Of a stretch of DNA of 64,000 nt, positions 45,955-57,154 are shown piece after piece. The stretch covers positions 386,501-450,500 of the forward strand of contig CAWZYM010000212.1 in NCBI GenBank assembly GCA_963966185.1. The letters run 5' to 3'. Positions within the stretch are counted from its first letter, which is position 1. The number at the start of each line of letters is the position of its first letter. This stretch comes from Rhabditoides inermis (lineage: Eukaryota; Nematoda; Chromadorea; Rhabditida; Rhabditidae). A program made the position numbers and the translations under genes. Under the pieces are notes generated by a model. The model was not told the origin of the DNA. It did no database searches and saw nothing but the letters and a program-made list of their open reading frames with translations.

Positions 45955-46280
45955 TAGTTAAATAAATAATAATAACAATAATAATAATAATTGTTTATCC
46001 ATAGAACAGTCAAGCACTGAATTAGGATAGTGAGGATGGTTTGGTCGGTCGATGTGTCGAGCAATACAAGTCCACACATCGCAAGGCGAGACTGCAGCGC
46101 GCGCCTCATAGGCACAAAGTGCTTGTGTGAGACACGCGCTCCCGGTAGAAAGCAGGCTGAAAGGTGAGAGCAGGGAAAGCCTGCTACGAGACACTACAAT
46201 CAATGATAGTCATCTTCACTCATCTTCACTGACATCTTCATCTTCACTTCACTGATCATCTCCACTGACCATCATAGATA
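45955..46280 (-). other. Unique insert with ATT tract, possible SINE
   Basis: Starts with (AAT)n-like sequence on the plus strand, which would be a 3' tail if the element lies on the minus strand. It ends with short CATCTTCACT repeats. No A/B boxes were recognised. Confidence 0.25.
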
Positions 46281-47343
46281 TAGTCTTCACCTGGAGAATA
46301 GTTTCTGTTATTGCCAGCCGGGGTCAGTTGGCGAAACTCAGTCGCGAGCGAGAGAGGCCAGACAGCGCGGGCAAATGGTCGAGTGTCGCGCGGCTTCTTT
46401 GATTCGCATGCCGGCTTCTATGATCGATATTATGGTTTGAAAGCGCGCGCTTGGGTCTCTTCACGACTAGAAGGTAGATCGAATGCGACTAGAGGGTAGA
46501 TCGATTTTCTACCGTAATCTGGCAAACTATCTCCCAGAATAATATTATATCTACACCACGTACGTTCGTCTTCTCCTGAAGTACGGTATGTTTGTCTTCA
46601 ATCCATTTGACCGGGCATCGCCCATTCTACTCGAACGTGTGCAGAGCTACTAAGGGCCTGGTTTCACTTCCCGACCGACGCCCCCATCTTCGCATCTTAC
46701 AACGTCACTCAGTTCGTAGTGTTCATCGTTCTCTAGTGTTCGAGTTTGTGATTTTCGCCTCCGTTTTATAATTAGAATCCAAAAACCTCGGTTCAGACTT
46801 TATTTCCAATGGGAAAGCTCCGAAACTTAATTACTCTCTTCAAACTTATCGCACAGCGCCCATTTTTCTGGAAAAGATGCCCAGATAGGCTTAGAGATCT
46901 CAGCTGCTCGATTTTTCGATTTCCGTCATTTTTACCGTGTTTGAGAACAAAAACACACAATCGGGGTAAATTTGCAAAAAATTCTCGTCTGTCTCCCCAC
47001 AGCCAGCGAAATTTCCGTACGATTAAAGGCGAGAATGGCCTATATGTACGTGAAAAAAACGTACTGTGGGTGGGCAACTGCCAGTAGAGAGCAGAATAGT
47101 GAAAAGAGTTTTCATCACTAAGTGTTACCGTCTACCGGAGACCCCTAGGAGCACAATGGTCGCGAAACGCACACCCTCGGCGTGAATACCCTGGTTACAA
47201 AAATAGGCTTACCAGAACAAGACCCTACAAGTATTCTCTATTTCGTCCTTCATTACCGTCAGTCCTCGAACATTCAAATTTCATACAAACCGCAAGACAC
47301 TGCAGATGAACACGTTTATTCACGAAAGCCGACTGTGTTAGTG

Positions 47344-47796
47344 TTACTTTCCGAAGCCGCCAAAGAATCCATGAAGGCACATGTTGTGCTCGAGCGGGCG
47401 GTTGCCGAACATCCTGTCGCAGAATTCCTTTTTGTCGACACTCTGCTTGAACTCCCTTCTATTCATACAGGCACGATATAGGGACATGTCTCCGTCGGCG
47501 CGACTCAAACACCCACTGTGCTTGTCCTGCAAAAGAGAAGGTACTCGAGAAGTATGCGGGTAGATATAGTCTGCGCCAGAGCGATAGTTTTCGATCTACC
47601 TCGCGCGCAGTTCGAAATACGGTGCCATAACCGTCTGGCTCTCTTGTTTTGCGCGATATTGCCGCGAGCTGACTCTTCGTCGTTCTCGGATCTACCACCT
47701 ATTGTGAGCATAGAACTATAGCCGTACCTCGACTCGGCTTGGGAAGAAGTAGGCCGATGCAGATGCAACGAGAGCGAGAAGGAGGAGAAGGCGCAT
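47344..47796 (-). CDS. Small secreted 4-Cys peptide, copy C'''
   Basis: Exon 1 at 47728-47796, exon 2 at 47344-47526, 83 aa. It is identical to C except LEHNMC for LDHNMC. The M165 insertion in the intron, the TATAAAT box, duplicated CGTTATTGC blocks with TGACGT and the minus-strand AATAAA after the stop are all kept. Confidence 0.72.
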
Positions 47797-48345
47797 GGTA
47801 GAGTGTGGGGAGGAGAATAGACAAAGACCATTTATACGGGAGAGGAATCAGATGACGTTATTGCGATGTCAATCAGATGACGTTATTGCTTTTAGTGCTG
47901 ATAATGAGAAGCAATTATTGCGTCGTTGTTGCGTCGCGAGTGGTGTTATTGCAGCAGGCGATCGATCGAAGCTGCACATAAAACATCATGATGTGAACAC
48001 TAATCATGTTAGAATACAACGGTACGAGTGGGAGATGTAATTTGTTCACGAATTTCACGTTTATTGAAGTTCACGCAATCACTAACTACCATCTATGAGT
48101 GTTGCCAGTTTGTCCGAACACTCTCGAATACCCTCACTCCCGAACACTTCGGAATGCCTTGCTATCCCTTCGAAACACTTTTGACCGCACCTTTACAAAC
48201 TCGCTCTGATTGTTAGCCTAGACCTGGAAACGACGAGTTATATCAAAATTTATATCAATATATGTATCAAAAACACGTATCAAAATTTTGTAAAGATTGA
48301 TTGATTTCGAAAGGAGTAATTAACTTCAGAAGATGGAAAACTCTG

Positions 48346-48530
48346 CTTCATTAGACTCGCAAATCACCCTCATTTCCCTAAAAAGAGACCGTCAAGCGCG
48401 CGAATTGCGCGGTCGATTGATCTCGCGCGGGCTGGTAACGTGCATTGATGCCTTAAATGCTGTCTGGTGAACATTCGGCGAAATAAATGACTGTCGTACG
48501 ATGAACGGGGGAATGCTTTATATTTGCACA
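48346..48530 (-). repeat. Inverted fragment of the 26.11-26.31 kb module
   Basis: Reverse complement of the sequence at 26115-26310 and 32985-33180 (CGTACGGCAGTCATTTCGCC region), directly downstream of peptide gene G. Confidence 0.7.
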
Positions 48531-48539
48531 TTTCTGACG

Positions 48540-48832
48540 TTATTTTCCAAGGGTGCCAAGGATGCACCTCTGACGGGCTTGAGGGTTGTTCGGGAATCGT
48601 TTGTTGCAGATTGTCACTCTGTCCGCACCCTGCTTGTATCCATCTTCGGTCAGACACGCACGATACTCGAAAGCGTTTTTGGCGCGGCGCAGACAGTAGA
48701 TGTCCTGGTCCTACAAAGGATAGGGTTCATTGGGGAACTATGCGGATGGATATATGTTTGTACCGCGACTCTGCTTGGGAAGAAGTGGGCCGAGACAGAT
48801 GCAACGAGAGCGAGAAGGAGGAGAAGATGCAT
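48540..48832 (-). CDS. Small secreted 4-Cys peptide, copy G
   Basis: Exon 1 (48764-48832) gives MHLLLLLALVASVSA plus HFFPSRVA. The intron is 53 nt. Exon 2 (48540-48710) starts DQDIYC and ends LGTLGK-stop; 79 aa. Cysteines of exon 2 are at 6, 19, 35 and 49. It groups with copy A by the DQDIYC start and promoter type but keeps the full second-to-third spacing that A has lost. CGCAATAACG is at 48906-48915, again 74-83 nt before the ATG. The distal GTGTGATTGTGG segment follows at about 48970-48990. Confidence 0.72.
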
Positions 48833-49029
48833 GGTCGAGTGTGGGGAGGGGCAGTCGGTGCGGACTATTTGAAGGGTCGAGTGCAGGAGAGGAATCAGAT
48901 CTCTTCGTTATTGCGACAGTATCCAGTGATGTTAATGAGGAGCGAATATTCCTTCCCGGTTGCCTCGAAGGTGGTGTGATTGTGGAAGGCGCGTGATCGA
49001 AGCTGCAAACGTGTGATCAAAAATCATGG

Positions 49030-49650
49030 TAGGATAAGTGTTCGAATCGTCACGTATTTCGCAACATTCCGTTTTTGTTAAAGATTCCTTCTTTGTTTCC
49101 ACTTACTGTAGAAAGTACCGCAGCTATATACCGATAAAAGCGTTATTGTATTTAACTTTTCATGGCGAATTCAACGGTATGCGTCGTTCTCGACGGCGTG
49201 ATGTCGGAAAGATTGTGCCATGTAAGCCCCGCCCCCTACATCCCTAGTAGTGATTGAATAAGGCCCCCTTATCGATCGCATACCCTACCAACACTTGAAA
49301 ATTCTACGTGTTCGTAAACTATTAACGATTTATCACGAACAGCAAGAGAATGACGTCAACAAGTAAAATTCACTCGCGTACTCTCCTTACCAATGCACGC
49401 AACAATCGTGTGACTTGAATAAATGAATGTTTGCAAGAGAAAGTGGACAAGATTCCCTACCAATTACAACTATAACCCGAACATGATACAAACCCAAACC
49501 AAAAGCACCACTATTTATCAGCAATTATTTACAAAAATAGATTTTTTCTTTCTTTTCTAACTCGTTTATTCTAAGTGGGCGATGCCTGCGAATAGTTTTG
49601 ACATACAATGTTTGTCTAAGTGTAATCTCTAAGCTCTTTATGTAAGTGGT
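49030..49650. other. Spacer between peptide cluster and kinase 1
   Basis: Single-copy, AT-rich; no gene seen. It contains TTTATT at 49565-49570, the minus-strand AATAAA signal for kinase 1, about 80 nt past its stop. Confidence 0.5.
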
Positions 49651-50538
49651 CTAGTCCTTGTATGTGGAGTTGGCGCTCTTCTCCGGTCTTCGACCCTCCT
49701 TCTCCGATCGCTCCTTCTCCCCGTCCTTCTCCTCCTTCTTCCGCAACTTCTTCAGATGCTCCTCTCCACCCGGCACGTCATCGGACTGAGGCGCGAACTG
49801 CTTACGCCAGTATGTCTGAACGACGTCTCTATTCTCCTTATCCCTCTCTCTCTCTCTTACCGTAATCTCCTCTCCTTCAGTCACCGTATCCGAACTCGGC
49901 TCCTCCCAGTCGTACGGTGTGTTCGAGTGCCACTTGAGTGCCGTCAGACGCTCCAAAATCTGGAACCAGTCAGCACCAGTAAGCACCAGTTGTAACCCAG
50001 ACGCACCAGATCAGCGAGCATGGCGTAGTCGGGTCGGTCAGTGTACTTGAGCGAGCGACAGTGCGACATGACGCGGCGGAGACACTTCAGTCTGGAATTG
50101 ATCTCCCTCTCTCCCTCTCTCCCTCTCTCCCTCTCTCCCTCTCTCCTCTCTCTCCCTCTCTCCCTCTCTCCCTCTCTTCCCCCTCTCTCTCTCTCTCACT
50201 CTCACTCTCCCTCTCTCCTCTCTCTTCCTCTCTCCCTCTCTCCCTCTCTCCCCCCCCTCTCTCTTCTCTCTCTCTCTCCTCTCTCTCTCCTCTCTCCTCT
50301 CTCGCTCTCTCTCTCTTGCTCTCTCTCTCGCTCTCTCTCTCTCCCTCTCTCCCTCTCTCCCTCTCTCTCCACTCACTCCTCTCCGAGCAGTTTCTCATCG
50401 CTCGTGCTCTCCTTGACGAACATGATTCGCTCGTCGTGACTCGCGTTCTTCCACGGCAACGGCTTGCGAAACTCCGAGATGACGTACATCAACGACATGA
50501 GGTCGTCGCCGCGGTGCTGCAGCGAGAGTGGAGAGTGG

Positions 50539-50593
<55 letters not shown>

Positions 50594-50886
50594 GGATAGG
50601 TTCTTCACCTGCTCCATCTTCTTGTGCATAGATATGCTGCAGTAGCGCTTGGTCCCTCGGAAGAGGACTCTCTTCCTCGGTCGTCTCAGCTGCCATTTGC
50701 CACCTTCCACCGACGCATACTGACGCACCATACCAAAGTCGAACAAGAACAGCAGTCTGAAACCGGGGAGGCGGGGCTAAAGAGGGCGGAGCCGCGCGCT
50801 CACTTTGCGTCCGCGCCGTGGCCAATCGCAAAGTTGCCCGGCTTCACGTCTCGATGGAGGAAGCCGACCTCGTGCAGCTGAAATGG

Positions 50887-50942
<56 letters not shown>

Positions 50943-51529
50943 TCCCTCTCCCTCTCTTTACCTGCTTCAAAGCGTGCATAGCTCTCAATGTGATCATGAG
51001 ACACGTTCCCTCCGTGAACTGTTTGTCCTTGCACTGTGCTTGTAGATGTGCCAGGTCCGCGCCGCACAGCGTCATCACAATGTACCTATACGGTAGCGTA
51101 CAGTACCCCTAGGGGGGCGGGACCAGAGGGCGCGTGTCCTCATACCTGTACTCGTCGCGCGCGCCGTTGTGTATCATGCGCACCATGTCCTTGCGAGTGG
51201 ACAGGGCGGTGAGCGCGTCTCGTTCCACCTTCAGAACATTCTCCTCGATCTGATTCGACTCCACCTGCAATCGACCGTCGAGCCACGCCCATTCAAGCCC
51301 CGCCCCCACTTTGAGCGCGTAGTCCTTCTTGTCGACTTGGTCAGTGACCTGGTAGACGTTACCGTACCCGCCCCCGCCAATCGTCTTCACCACCAGCCAT
51401 CTATCGGCCACCTTCTGGAATGAGAGTACAGTAATCTGGTGTACTGTAGCTACCGTATACCTCTCCCGGGTTCAGCGTCACCATCCTGGCGCCATCTTCG
51501 TCGTCCTCTTGCGGCGGCATCGCACCGGC
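49651..51529 (-). CDS. TTBK/CK1-family protein kinase 1
   Basis: Ser/Thr kinase of the casein kinase 1 / tau-tubulin kinase group, which is expanded in nematodes. Exons: 51461-51529, 51310-51414, 51146-51264, 50962-51085, 50804-50877, 50609-50756, 50377-50516, 50007-50091 and 49651-49959; phases all agree. Starting at MPPQEDDE (51518) gives about 387 aa. Motifs: glycine loop TIGGGGYGNVY (residues 31-41), VAIK-type Lys in YALK (55), catalytic HRDVKPGNF (144-152), DFG (167-169), RGTKRYCS, and DDLMSLMYVISEF typical of the CK1 group. The end is a charged KKLRKKEEKDGEK tail. A further 5' exon may lie at 51620-51660. The Penelope-like ORF starts just beyond it, so the true 5' end is uncertain. Confidence 0.85.
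50100..50376. repeat. (CT)n tract in kinase 1 intron
   Basis: Almost pure CT/CCT microsatellite filling a whole intron (50092-50376). Others in this gene: 50540-50592 (GA on plus), 50890-50957 (CT on plus) and 51535-51610 (GA on plus). Confidence 0.9.
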
Positions 51530-51751
51530 CTGCGAGAGAGAGAAAAGAGGTGGGAGGAGAGAGAGAGAGAGAGAGAGAGAGATGAGAGGGAGAGAGAGAT
51601 GAGAGGGAGACGGAAGGACCTGCTTCTGCTGGCTCGAGCAGGAGTCGACCGTGCGCGGGCCTGGAAGAGGGAGAGACTGGCGCTGTGGGTGGAAGGACGA
51701 GAAGGGTCGAAAGACGTGGGAGGAAGGCAGATGACACTGCCATGTGCATCT

Positions 51752-53965
51752 ATGGAAATGGGGAGAAGATCACTTAAAAAGGGTAAAAACACAAAATCTA
51801 TACAAGAATTGCTTACAAATATAGAATCACTTGAAAGAACAGATCTCTACAAATATTACAGATGCTTATCCAAACATTCAGTAGAAACGCTAACAAACTA
51901 CATGATCAATAATTTAGACTTCAATCTACTATCACCATACGTCAAAAGAAAAATATTTGCAATGGTTTGCAATTTTCTCACAAATTACAAAAAAGAAAAT
52001 ACTATACATAAGCCCGACAACTATCACTACGTTAAAATAAGATACTATGGCCAATTTATGGAAAATATTAATCTATCAAAAATTATTAATAAATGCATTA
52101 AAGAAACTAATACGCTAGTTGGAAGTAAAATACAACAAGTAAGAATAACATACGAGAACGAACTTTCTATATTCCATAAAATAGCAAATTACAACTCATT
52201 TTTAAAAGAATTGAACATCGATATGATTTCTAACATCATTGAAAGTGAATGTGAATGTAAAACAACTTATAAAAACTTCATTAATTCTCATCACAATCAT
52301 ATAGTAACTGGAAATCTAAACATAATCGAGAATCCAAAACTACGGAACCTTATGGAACAAGGAACAAAATTCAGAGAACAAAAAAGGTACACAATAAATG
52401 ATATCCAAACTGAGGTTGAAACTACACTAAACCAATTCTGCAAACTTATTGCTAACAAATATCAACTCCATAAAAACATTGAAAATCTTGTCACAAATTC
52501 AATACTCTCACAATTTAAAATAAAGCTGAGAAAACAATACATTCCATATTCTAATGAAAATAATTGGCATTCTTTGCATAAAGAACTAAAAGAACTTCAA
52601 AAACACTTCATCATCACATGCATTGACAAAGCCGCAGGTAATTTTGCACTTACTTGCAAAAAACTTTACGTAATAACCATGAACAAAGAATTAGGTTTTG
52701 ATCATGTAACGAGAAAAAATATTGCTTCTAACCCCACATATAAAATATATGACCATGAAACATATTCATCTATTATTAAAAGACATGAAATTACCACAAA
52801 AAGCCTCAACCTCGAAACCAAAAGTAAGGACCTAGCGTTACCCAAAATTTATGCCATCCCAAAAATGCACAAAACTCCAATAAAATTTAGATTCATCACA
52901 GGCGCTTATAATAGCAGTATCAAAGCTATTTCTATAGATACGCAAAGAATTCTAAAACACATGAAAAGTCATTTCAAAAACTATTCTGAAACTATTAGAC
53001 AACGAAATGGACAAAAGTCATCCCCGTACTGGTCGGTGGATAACAGCATTGAAGTCGTCGATGACCTTAGGGGTATCGATAACATTTCAAACAAATTGGT
53101 CTATTGTGCAGATTTCAGCAGTCTGTTTACAAATCTTCCACATGACGTTGTTAAGAAACACATGTTCGAACTGATAGAATTATGTTTTAAAAACAGTGGT
53201 AAAAACTATATCACCGTAACTTACAATAAAGTCTTTTACAATAATCCTAAAGAAAATGATTCATCCCGAAACACCAACAGAACCTACACGAAAGATGACG
53301 TCAAATTTATGATTGAGTATATCCTCCAAAACAGCTTTGCTGTCTATGGAGACAATATATATCAACAGATATCCGGCATTCCGCAAGGAAATAATGCTTC
53401 TCCTCTCATTGCTGATTTGACACTCTCACACATGGAATACACATTCATGAAACAAAATCCCAATTTCAAACATTACCAGGTAAGAGGATATAGATACATG
53501 GATGATCTACTGATAATATATAGACACAATGACCATGACATTATCTCAAAAATTCAGTCTATTTACCATAATTCACTAACACTCGAACAAACAAGCGCCA
53601 CTGATAAACAAACAGTCTTCCTTGATCTCGAAATAACCATTAAAAATCAAATAATTACTTCACTTTATAATAAGACAGATGAATACTCGTTCGAAATAGT
53701 CCGCTATCCAAAATACAATACAAACATGAAACGCAGCATATCGTGGAACTGTTTGAATGGAGAAGTACTGAGAATATACAGATGTTGTACTGAGACGAAG
53801 ACTTTTATGTCTAGAATCAAAGAACTACGAGATAAATTTATAAGAAACGGTTTTCCCAGTCAAGAAATAAACATGAAAATTGCATACGCAGTTATGCAGA
53901 ATAAATCTCTCACTATAAAATATAATCTTGAAAAAATGGAGTCCTTTTTGAAACTTTTTAATTGA
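51752..53965 (+). CDS. Penelope-like reverse transcriptase ORF, uninterrupted
   Basis: An open frame of 737 codons from MEMGRRSLKK. RT landmarks are ALPKIYAIPKMHKTP then FRFITG, motif A YCADFSSLFTNLPH (about 53100), motif B SGIPQGNNASPLIADL (about 53370) and motif C YRYMDDLLIIY (about 53490). FLDLEITI and LRIYRCCTE follow. The KMHKTP/FRFI and xPQGNNASP layout resembles Penelope-like elements rather than LINE or LTR enzymes. No GIY-YIG endonuclease is visible in the ORF. It is clearly more AT-rich than the surrounding kinase exons, suggesting recent arrival. The frame runs open further upstream to 51509, but that part is kinase intron and GA repeat. No terminal repeats were identified. Confidence 0.78.
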   Translation: MEMGRRSLKKGKNTKSIQELLTNIESLERTDLYKYYRCLSKHSVETLTNYMINNLDFNLLSPYVKRKIFAMVCNFLTNYKKENTIHKPDNYHYVKIRYYGQFMENINLSKIINKCIKETNTLVGSKIQQVRITYENELSIFHKIANYNSFLKELNIDMISNIIESECECKTTYKNFINSHHNHIVTGNLNIIENPKLRNLMEQGTKFREQKRYTINDIQTEVETTLNQFCKLIANKYQLHKNIENLVTNSILSQFKIKLRKQYIPYSNENNWHSLHKELKELQKHFIITCIDKAAGNFALTCKKLYVITMNKELGFDHVTRKNIASNPTYKIYDHETYSSIIKRHEITTKSLNLETKSKDLALPKIYAIPKMHKTPIKFRFITGAYNSSIKAISIDTQRILKHMKSHFKNYSETIRQRNGQKSSPYWSVDNSIEVVDDLRGIDNISNKLVYCADFSSLFTNLPHDVVKKHMFELIELCFKNSGKNYITVTYNKVFYNNPKENDSSRNTNRTYTKDDVKFMIEYILQNSFAVYGDNIYQQISGIPQGNNASPLIADLTLSHMEYTFMKQNPNFKHYQVRGYRYMDDLLIIYRHNDHDIISKIQSIYHNSLTLEQTSATDKQTVFLDLEITIKNQIITSLYNKTDEYSFEIVRYPKYNTNMKRSISWNCLNGEVLRIYRCCTETKTFMSRIKELRDKFIRNGFPSQEINMKIAYAVMQNKSLTIKYNLEKMESFLKLFN

Positions 53966-54458
53966 GAAGTGATTAACGCCCGCACCGGAAATATTGATCT
54001 TTGAACTAAACCCAGCACTGCACACTCAGTGCGAGTGACCTCAAGGAGACCTACGGCAGACTACGCTGTAGCCACGCCACACCCATCCCACTGCCTCGCG
54101 CAGTCACTCACAAACAAATTCTCAAGCGTCTCCACACTGTTTTGTGCTCATTACTTGTAACTTGCTTGCTTATGATAGTTATTTCGCGTTTTCTTTCCTT
54201 TCTTTTTATATACCATATACAATACTATCCATTCAAAAATTACACGTCTCTCTATCGTTACTGACGAGGGTGGGAGGGACAAAGTTTTGCCGTATAGCGT
54301 TTTACACCCGAAACGGCTTTTATCTTTTATCTCTCTGTCTTTCTCTCTGTCTCACCCCCTTTTTTGTTTTGTTTGTTATCGCAATTATTATGTTGCGTTT
54401 ATTATTTATGGACCAGTGAACGTGCGCTCACTTGCTTTGCCGACTGTTATTCACGAGC
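53966..54458. other. Spacer between RT ORF and RTE copy
   Basis: Probably contains the 3' end of the Penelope-like element (no boundary visible), then single-copy sequence with a CT-rich run near 54320-54350. No gene. Confidence 0.4.
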
Positions 54459-54470
54459 ATAGCCCCCGTT

Positions 54471-55106
54471 GCTGAGCTGTCAGAAGAACGACGTGGACGA
54501 GATCACCCGCCGCATCCAGAGTGGCTGGGCCGCGTTCCAACGACACAAGCATTTCTTGACACTACGACGAGCTCCGATGCGACTCCGCAGGAAGGTCTTT
54601 CGCGTCGGAGTACTTCCCTGTTTGACGTACGGATGTGAGACATGGAGTCTCCCCCAAAACGAACTCATGCGACTACGGACTGCGCAGCGGAAGATGGAGC
54701 GCCAGATGCTGGGAGTCACCCTACGCGACCGGATCCGGAGCAGCACTATTCGGCAGATGACTCGGCTACGAGACGTTCTGCAAGAAGTACGACACCGGAA
54801 AAGGAAGTTCACGGAACGACTCTACAATGCGGACGGCCATCGATGGGCAAAGGCTACAGTCAATTGGACCCCCAAGAAGACTGGACGACCTGGACGACCA
54901 CACAAGGAGTGGGAGGATGACTTCGTAGATGCCTTCGATCTACCGAGGACACATGCTCGCAAAGAATGGAGACGGACAATGACCAACGACCGCCGAAAAT
55001 GGAACGATCTCATTTCCCAGCGCTAACCAAACCATCTCTCATGCGTGCAATATGTACATGAATAAGCGATTCTGGATAAATATTTGATTTGATTTGATTT
55101 GATTTG
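54471..55106 (+). mobile_element. 5'-truncated RTE-type LINE with target duplication
   Basis: The open frame to 55026 encodes the ORF2 end: GCETWSLPQNELMRLRTAQR, QMLGVTLRDRIR, and GRPHKEWEDDF. The 3' tail is (TTTGA)n after GCGATTCTGGATAAAT. The 12-bp direct repeat ATAGCCCCCGTT flanks the copy (54459-54470 and 55107-55118). It is distantly related to the copy at 11221. Confidence 0.88.
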
Positions 55107-55205
55107 ATAGCCCCCGTTTGATCATGCGGCAATATTGCTGGTCCGCCAGACTGACGAAAATATTGTTCTAGATAGTGTATTTTTGTGCTCGAATACGGTA
55201 CTTAA

Positions 55206-55512
55206 AGGGAGTGTACCCTCTGGTTTTCGAAGTTGAGTTAGCATCGGAAAGTGAAAATACATCAAAAATGATACACTTTTGTCAATTGGACCATATGCCG
55301 CAAATGGCGGGAAGTTAGAGAAACCATCATCAACCGTGCACGTTTGTGCACATTTCTGCACACTTTTCTCTAAAAAGAGCGTACTCGAGCGCAAGTTACA
55401 CAAACTTCAAGGCGATTTGAGCATAACTTTTCTATGAGAAAGTATGATATTTATGACATATTTCAATATTCTGATGCTAACTCAACTTCGAAAACCAGAG
55501 GGTACACTTCCT
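55206..55512. mobile_element. 307-bp TTAA-MITE (AGGGAGTGTAC family)
   Basis: Ends AGGGAGTGTACCCTCTGG with inverted copy at the other side, continuing TTCGAAGTTGAGTTAGCATC. TTAA flanks at 55202-55205 and 55513-55516. Same family as the outer element at 43946 and the copy at 61186. Confidence 0.83.
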
Positions 55513-55754
55513 TTAAACCAGAAACAAACTATAAACAAGCGTCGATATGATTGTCTAGTGGGTTATGGTAGGTCAACAAATGATTTTTTTTTGCTTGTGT
55601 TGATTGGAACAACAATGTAACTTCATAGTAAGTAAGTACTTTATTCGTGTCACAAAAATCTTTCACATGCATTCGATTTGATTGGTTCTATTAAATGTTT
55701 GTATAAGTGATAAGCTGGTTTCTCATTCTCCTTTCAGACGCCTCCTCTTCAGTA

Positions 55755-56089
55755 TCAGTACTGTCGCTCTAAAAACGCGAGGTCAGAGCGGAACGCAGAG
55801 TGGTTGAGGTTGGCCGGACGCACCGCCTGAATACGCCATATGCCCCGCCCACTAAGGCGACGCCCACCTTGACCTCCTTGCGCGCCTCCTGCAGCTGCGT
55901 GGCCAGCCAGAAGTAATCGGGCGTGTCGTCGCGGCCGAGGATGTGCAGGTACATCTGGGTACAATAAGGATTACGGTAGGTACAATAACCCACCGCAATG
56001 CGATGGAAGTGAACGGGGCAGTTGGAGAGAACGAGGCGAGCGGCGAACATGTTCGACTTCATCAGAGGCCTAGAGGGTCGGGCGTGCAC

Positions 56090-56136
<47 letters not shown>

Positions 56137-57094
56137 GAGAGAGAGACAGACAGACAGAGAGACAGAGAGACAGACACAGACACAGACACAGAGACAAGAC
56201 AGACACAGAGACAGAGATATTGACAGTGAGAAGCAAAGAGAAAGAGAACTAGAGATAGGGAGAGACAGAGATACTGACAGTGAGAAGAGAAGCAAAAATG
56301 CAAAGAGGCAAAGAGAAAGAGAAATAAAGAGATAGAGGTAGAGAGACGGGGCGGGGAATGGCTGACCGCATGTATGAGTACTTGTCGAACCCGGCCCATG
56401 CCTGTGGGATGCTGCTCTTGCAGTTCACCATCTCCACCATCACATACAGCCAGCCCCACAGATCGTCCACGCGACCCTATTATTTAATAGCTTCATTAAT
56501 TAATCTCAATCTCAATCTTTCATCCAGAAGCAGAATCGCTATATCCTGACTATACAACAAGTGCATACGGTACACCAAAAGAGCTAAGCGCTGGGAGAAA
56601 CACAGCTTATCAACGGAGAGAGGGAGATTAGTCACAACATTCATCAGTTATACGTCCCCTTAGTTTTCTGTTAGTCCTGTGGTCTTCAATCGGGGTTGAT
56701 TTCGATTAGTCCGACTCAAACAAACGTATCGCCCGATGTCGCTCTGATCATTTAGACTGCCCAAACAACAACCCCATGCATGAATCGAACTCGTATCAGG
56801 CAAGCATCGTCTAACTATAAGTTGACACGAATGCGCTTTTCAAACAAGTCACCATTTCCACAATCACATCGAATTCCAAACAAGTTCCCATAGACAACCA
56901 GAAAAGCACAACTAACGATTTGCGTGTTCCATGCTCACCTGGTCCCTGCCCTGCTCGCAGTTGAGACTCGCCCACTCGTCCGTGCCGCGGATGCCCGGGT
57001 TATACCTGAACGGACCATCACCCTCCCCCCTCTCTCTCTTCTCTCTCTCTCTCTCTCTCTTCTCTCCCTCCCTCTCTCTCTCTCGCTTCTCTCC

Positions 57095-57154
<60 letters not shown>

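Larger units (their letters stand above)
45110..48345. repeat. Fourth copy of the repeat / C-gene module, rearranged
   Basis: Bases 45110-45785 match 15720-16950. Bases 45785-45930 match 18275 onward. Then comes a unique insert (45955-46280, with an ATT-type tract at its left edge), the 42405-type repeat (46285-46551) and the rest of the C module (46551-48345), including peptide gene C'''. Confidence 0.72.

Noticed and set aside
51509..51751. N-terminal extension of the Penelope-like ORF back to 51509
   Set aside because: This part is GA repeat and kinase 1 intron/exon on the other strand; the composition changes at about 51750, so the RT probably starts there.
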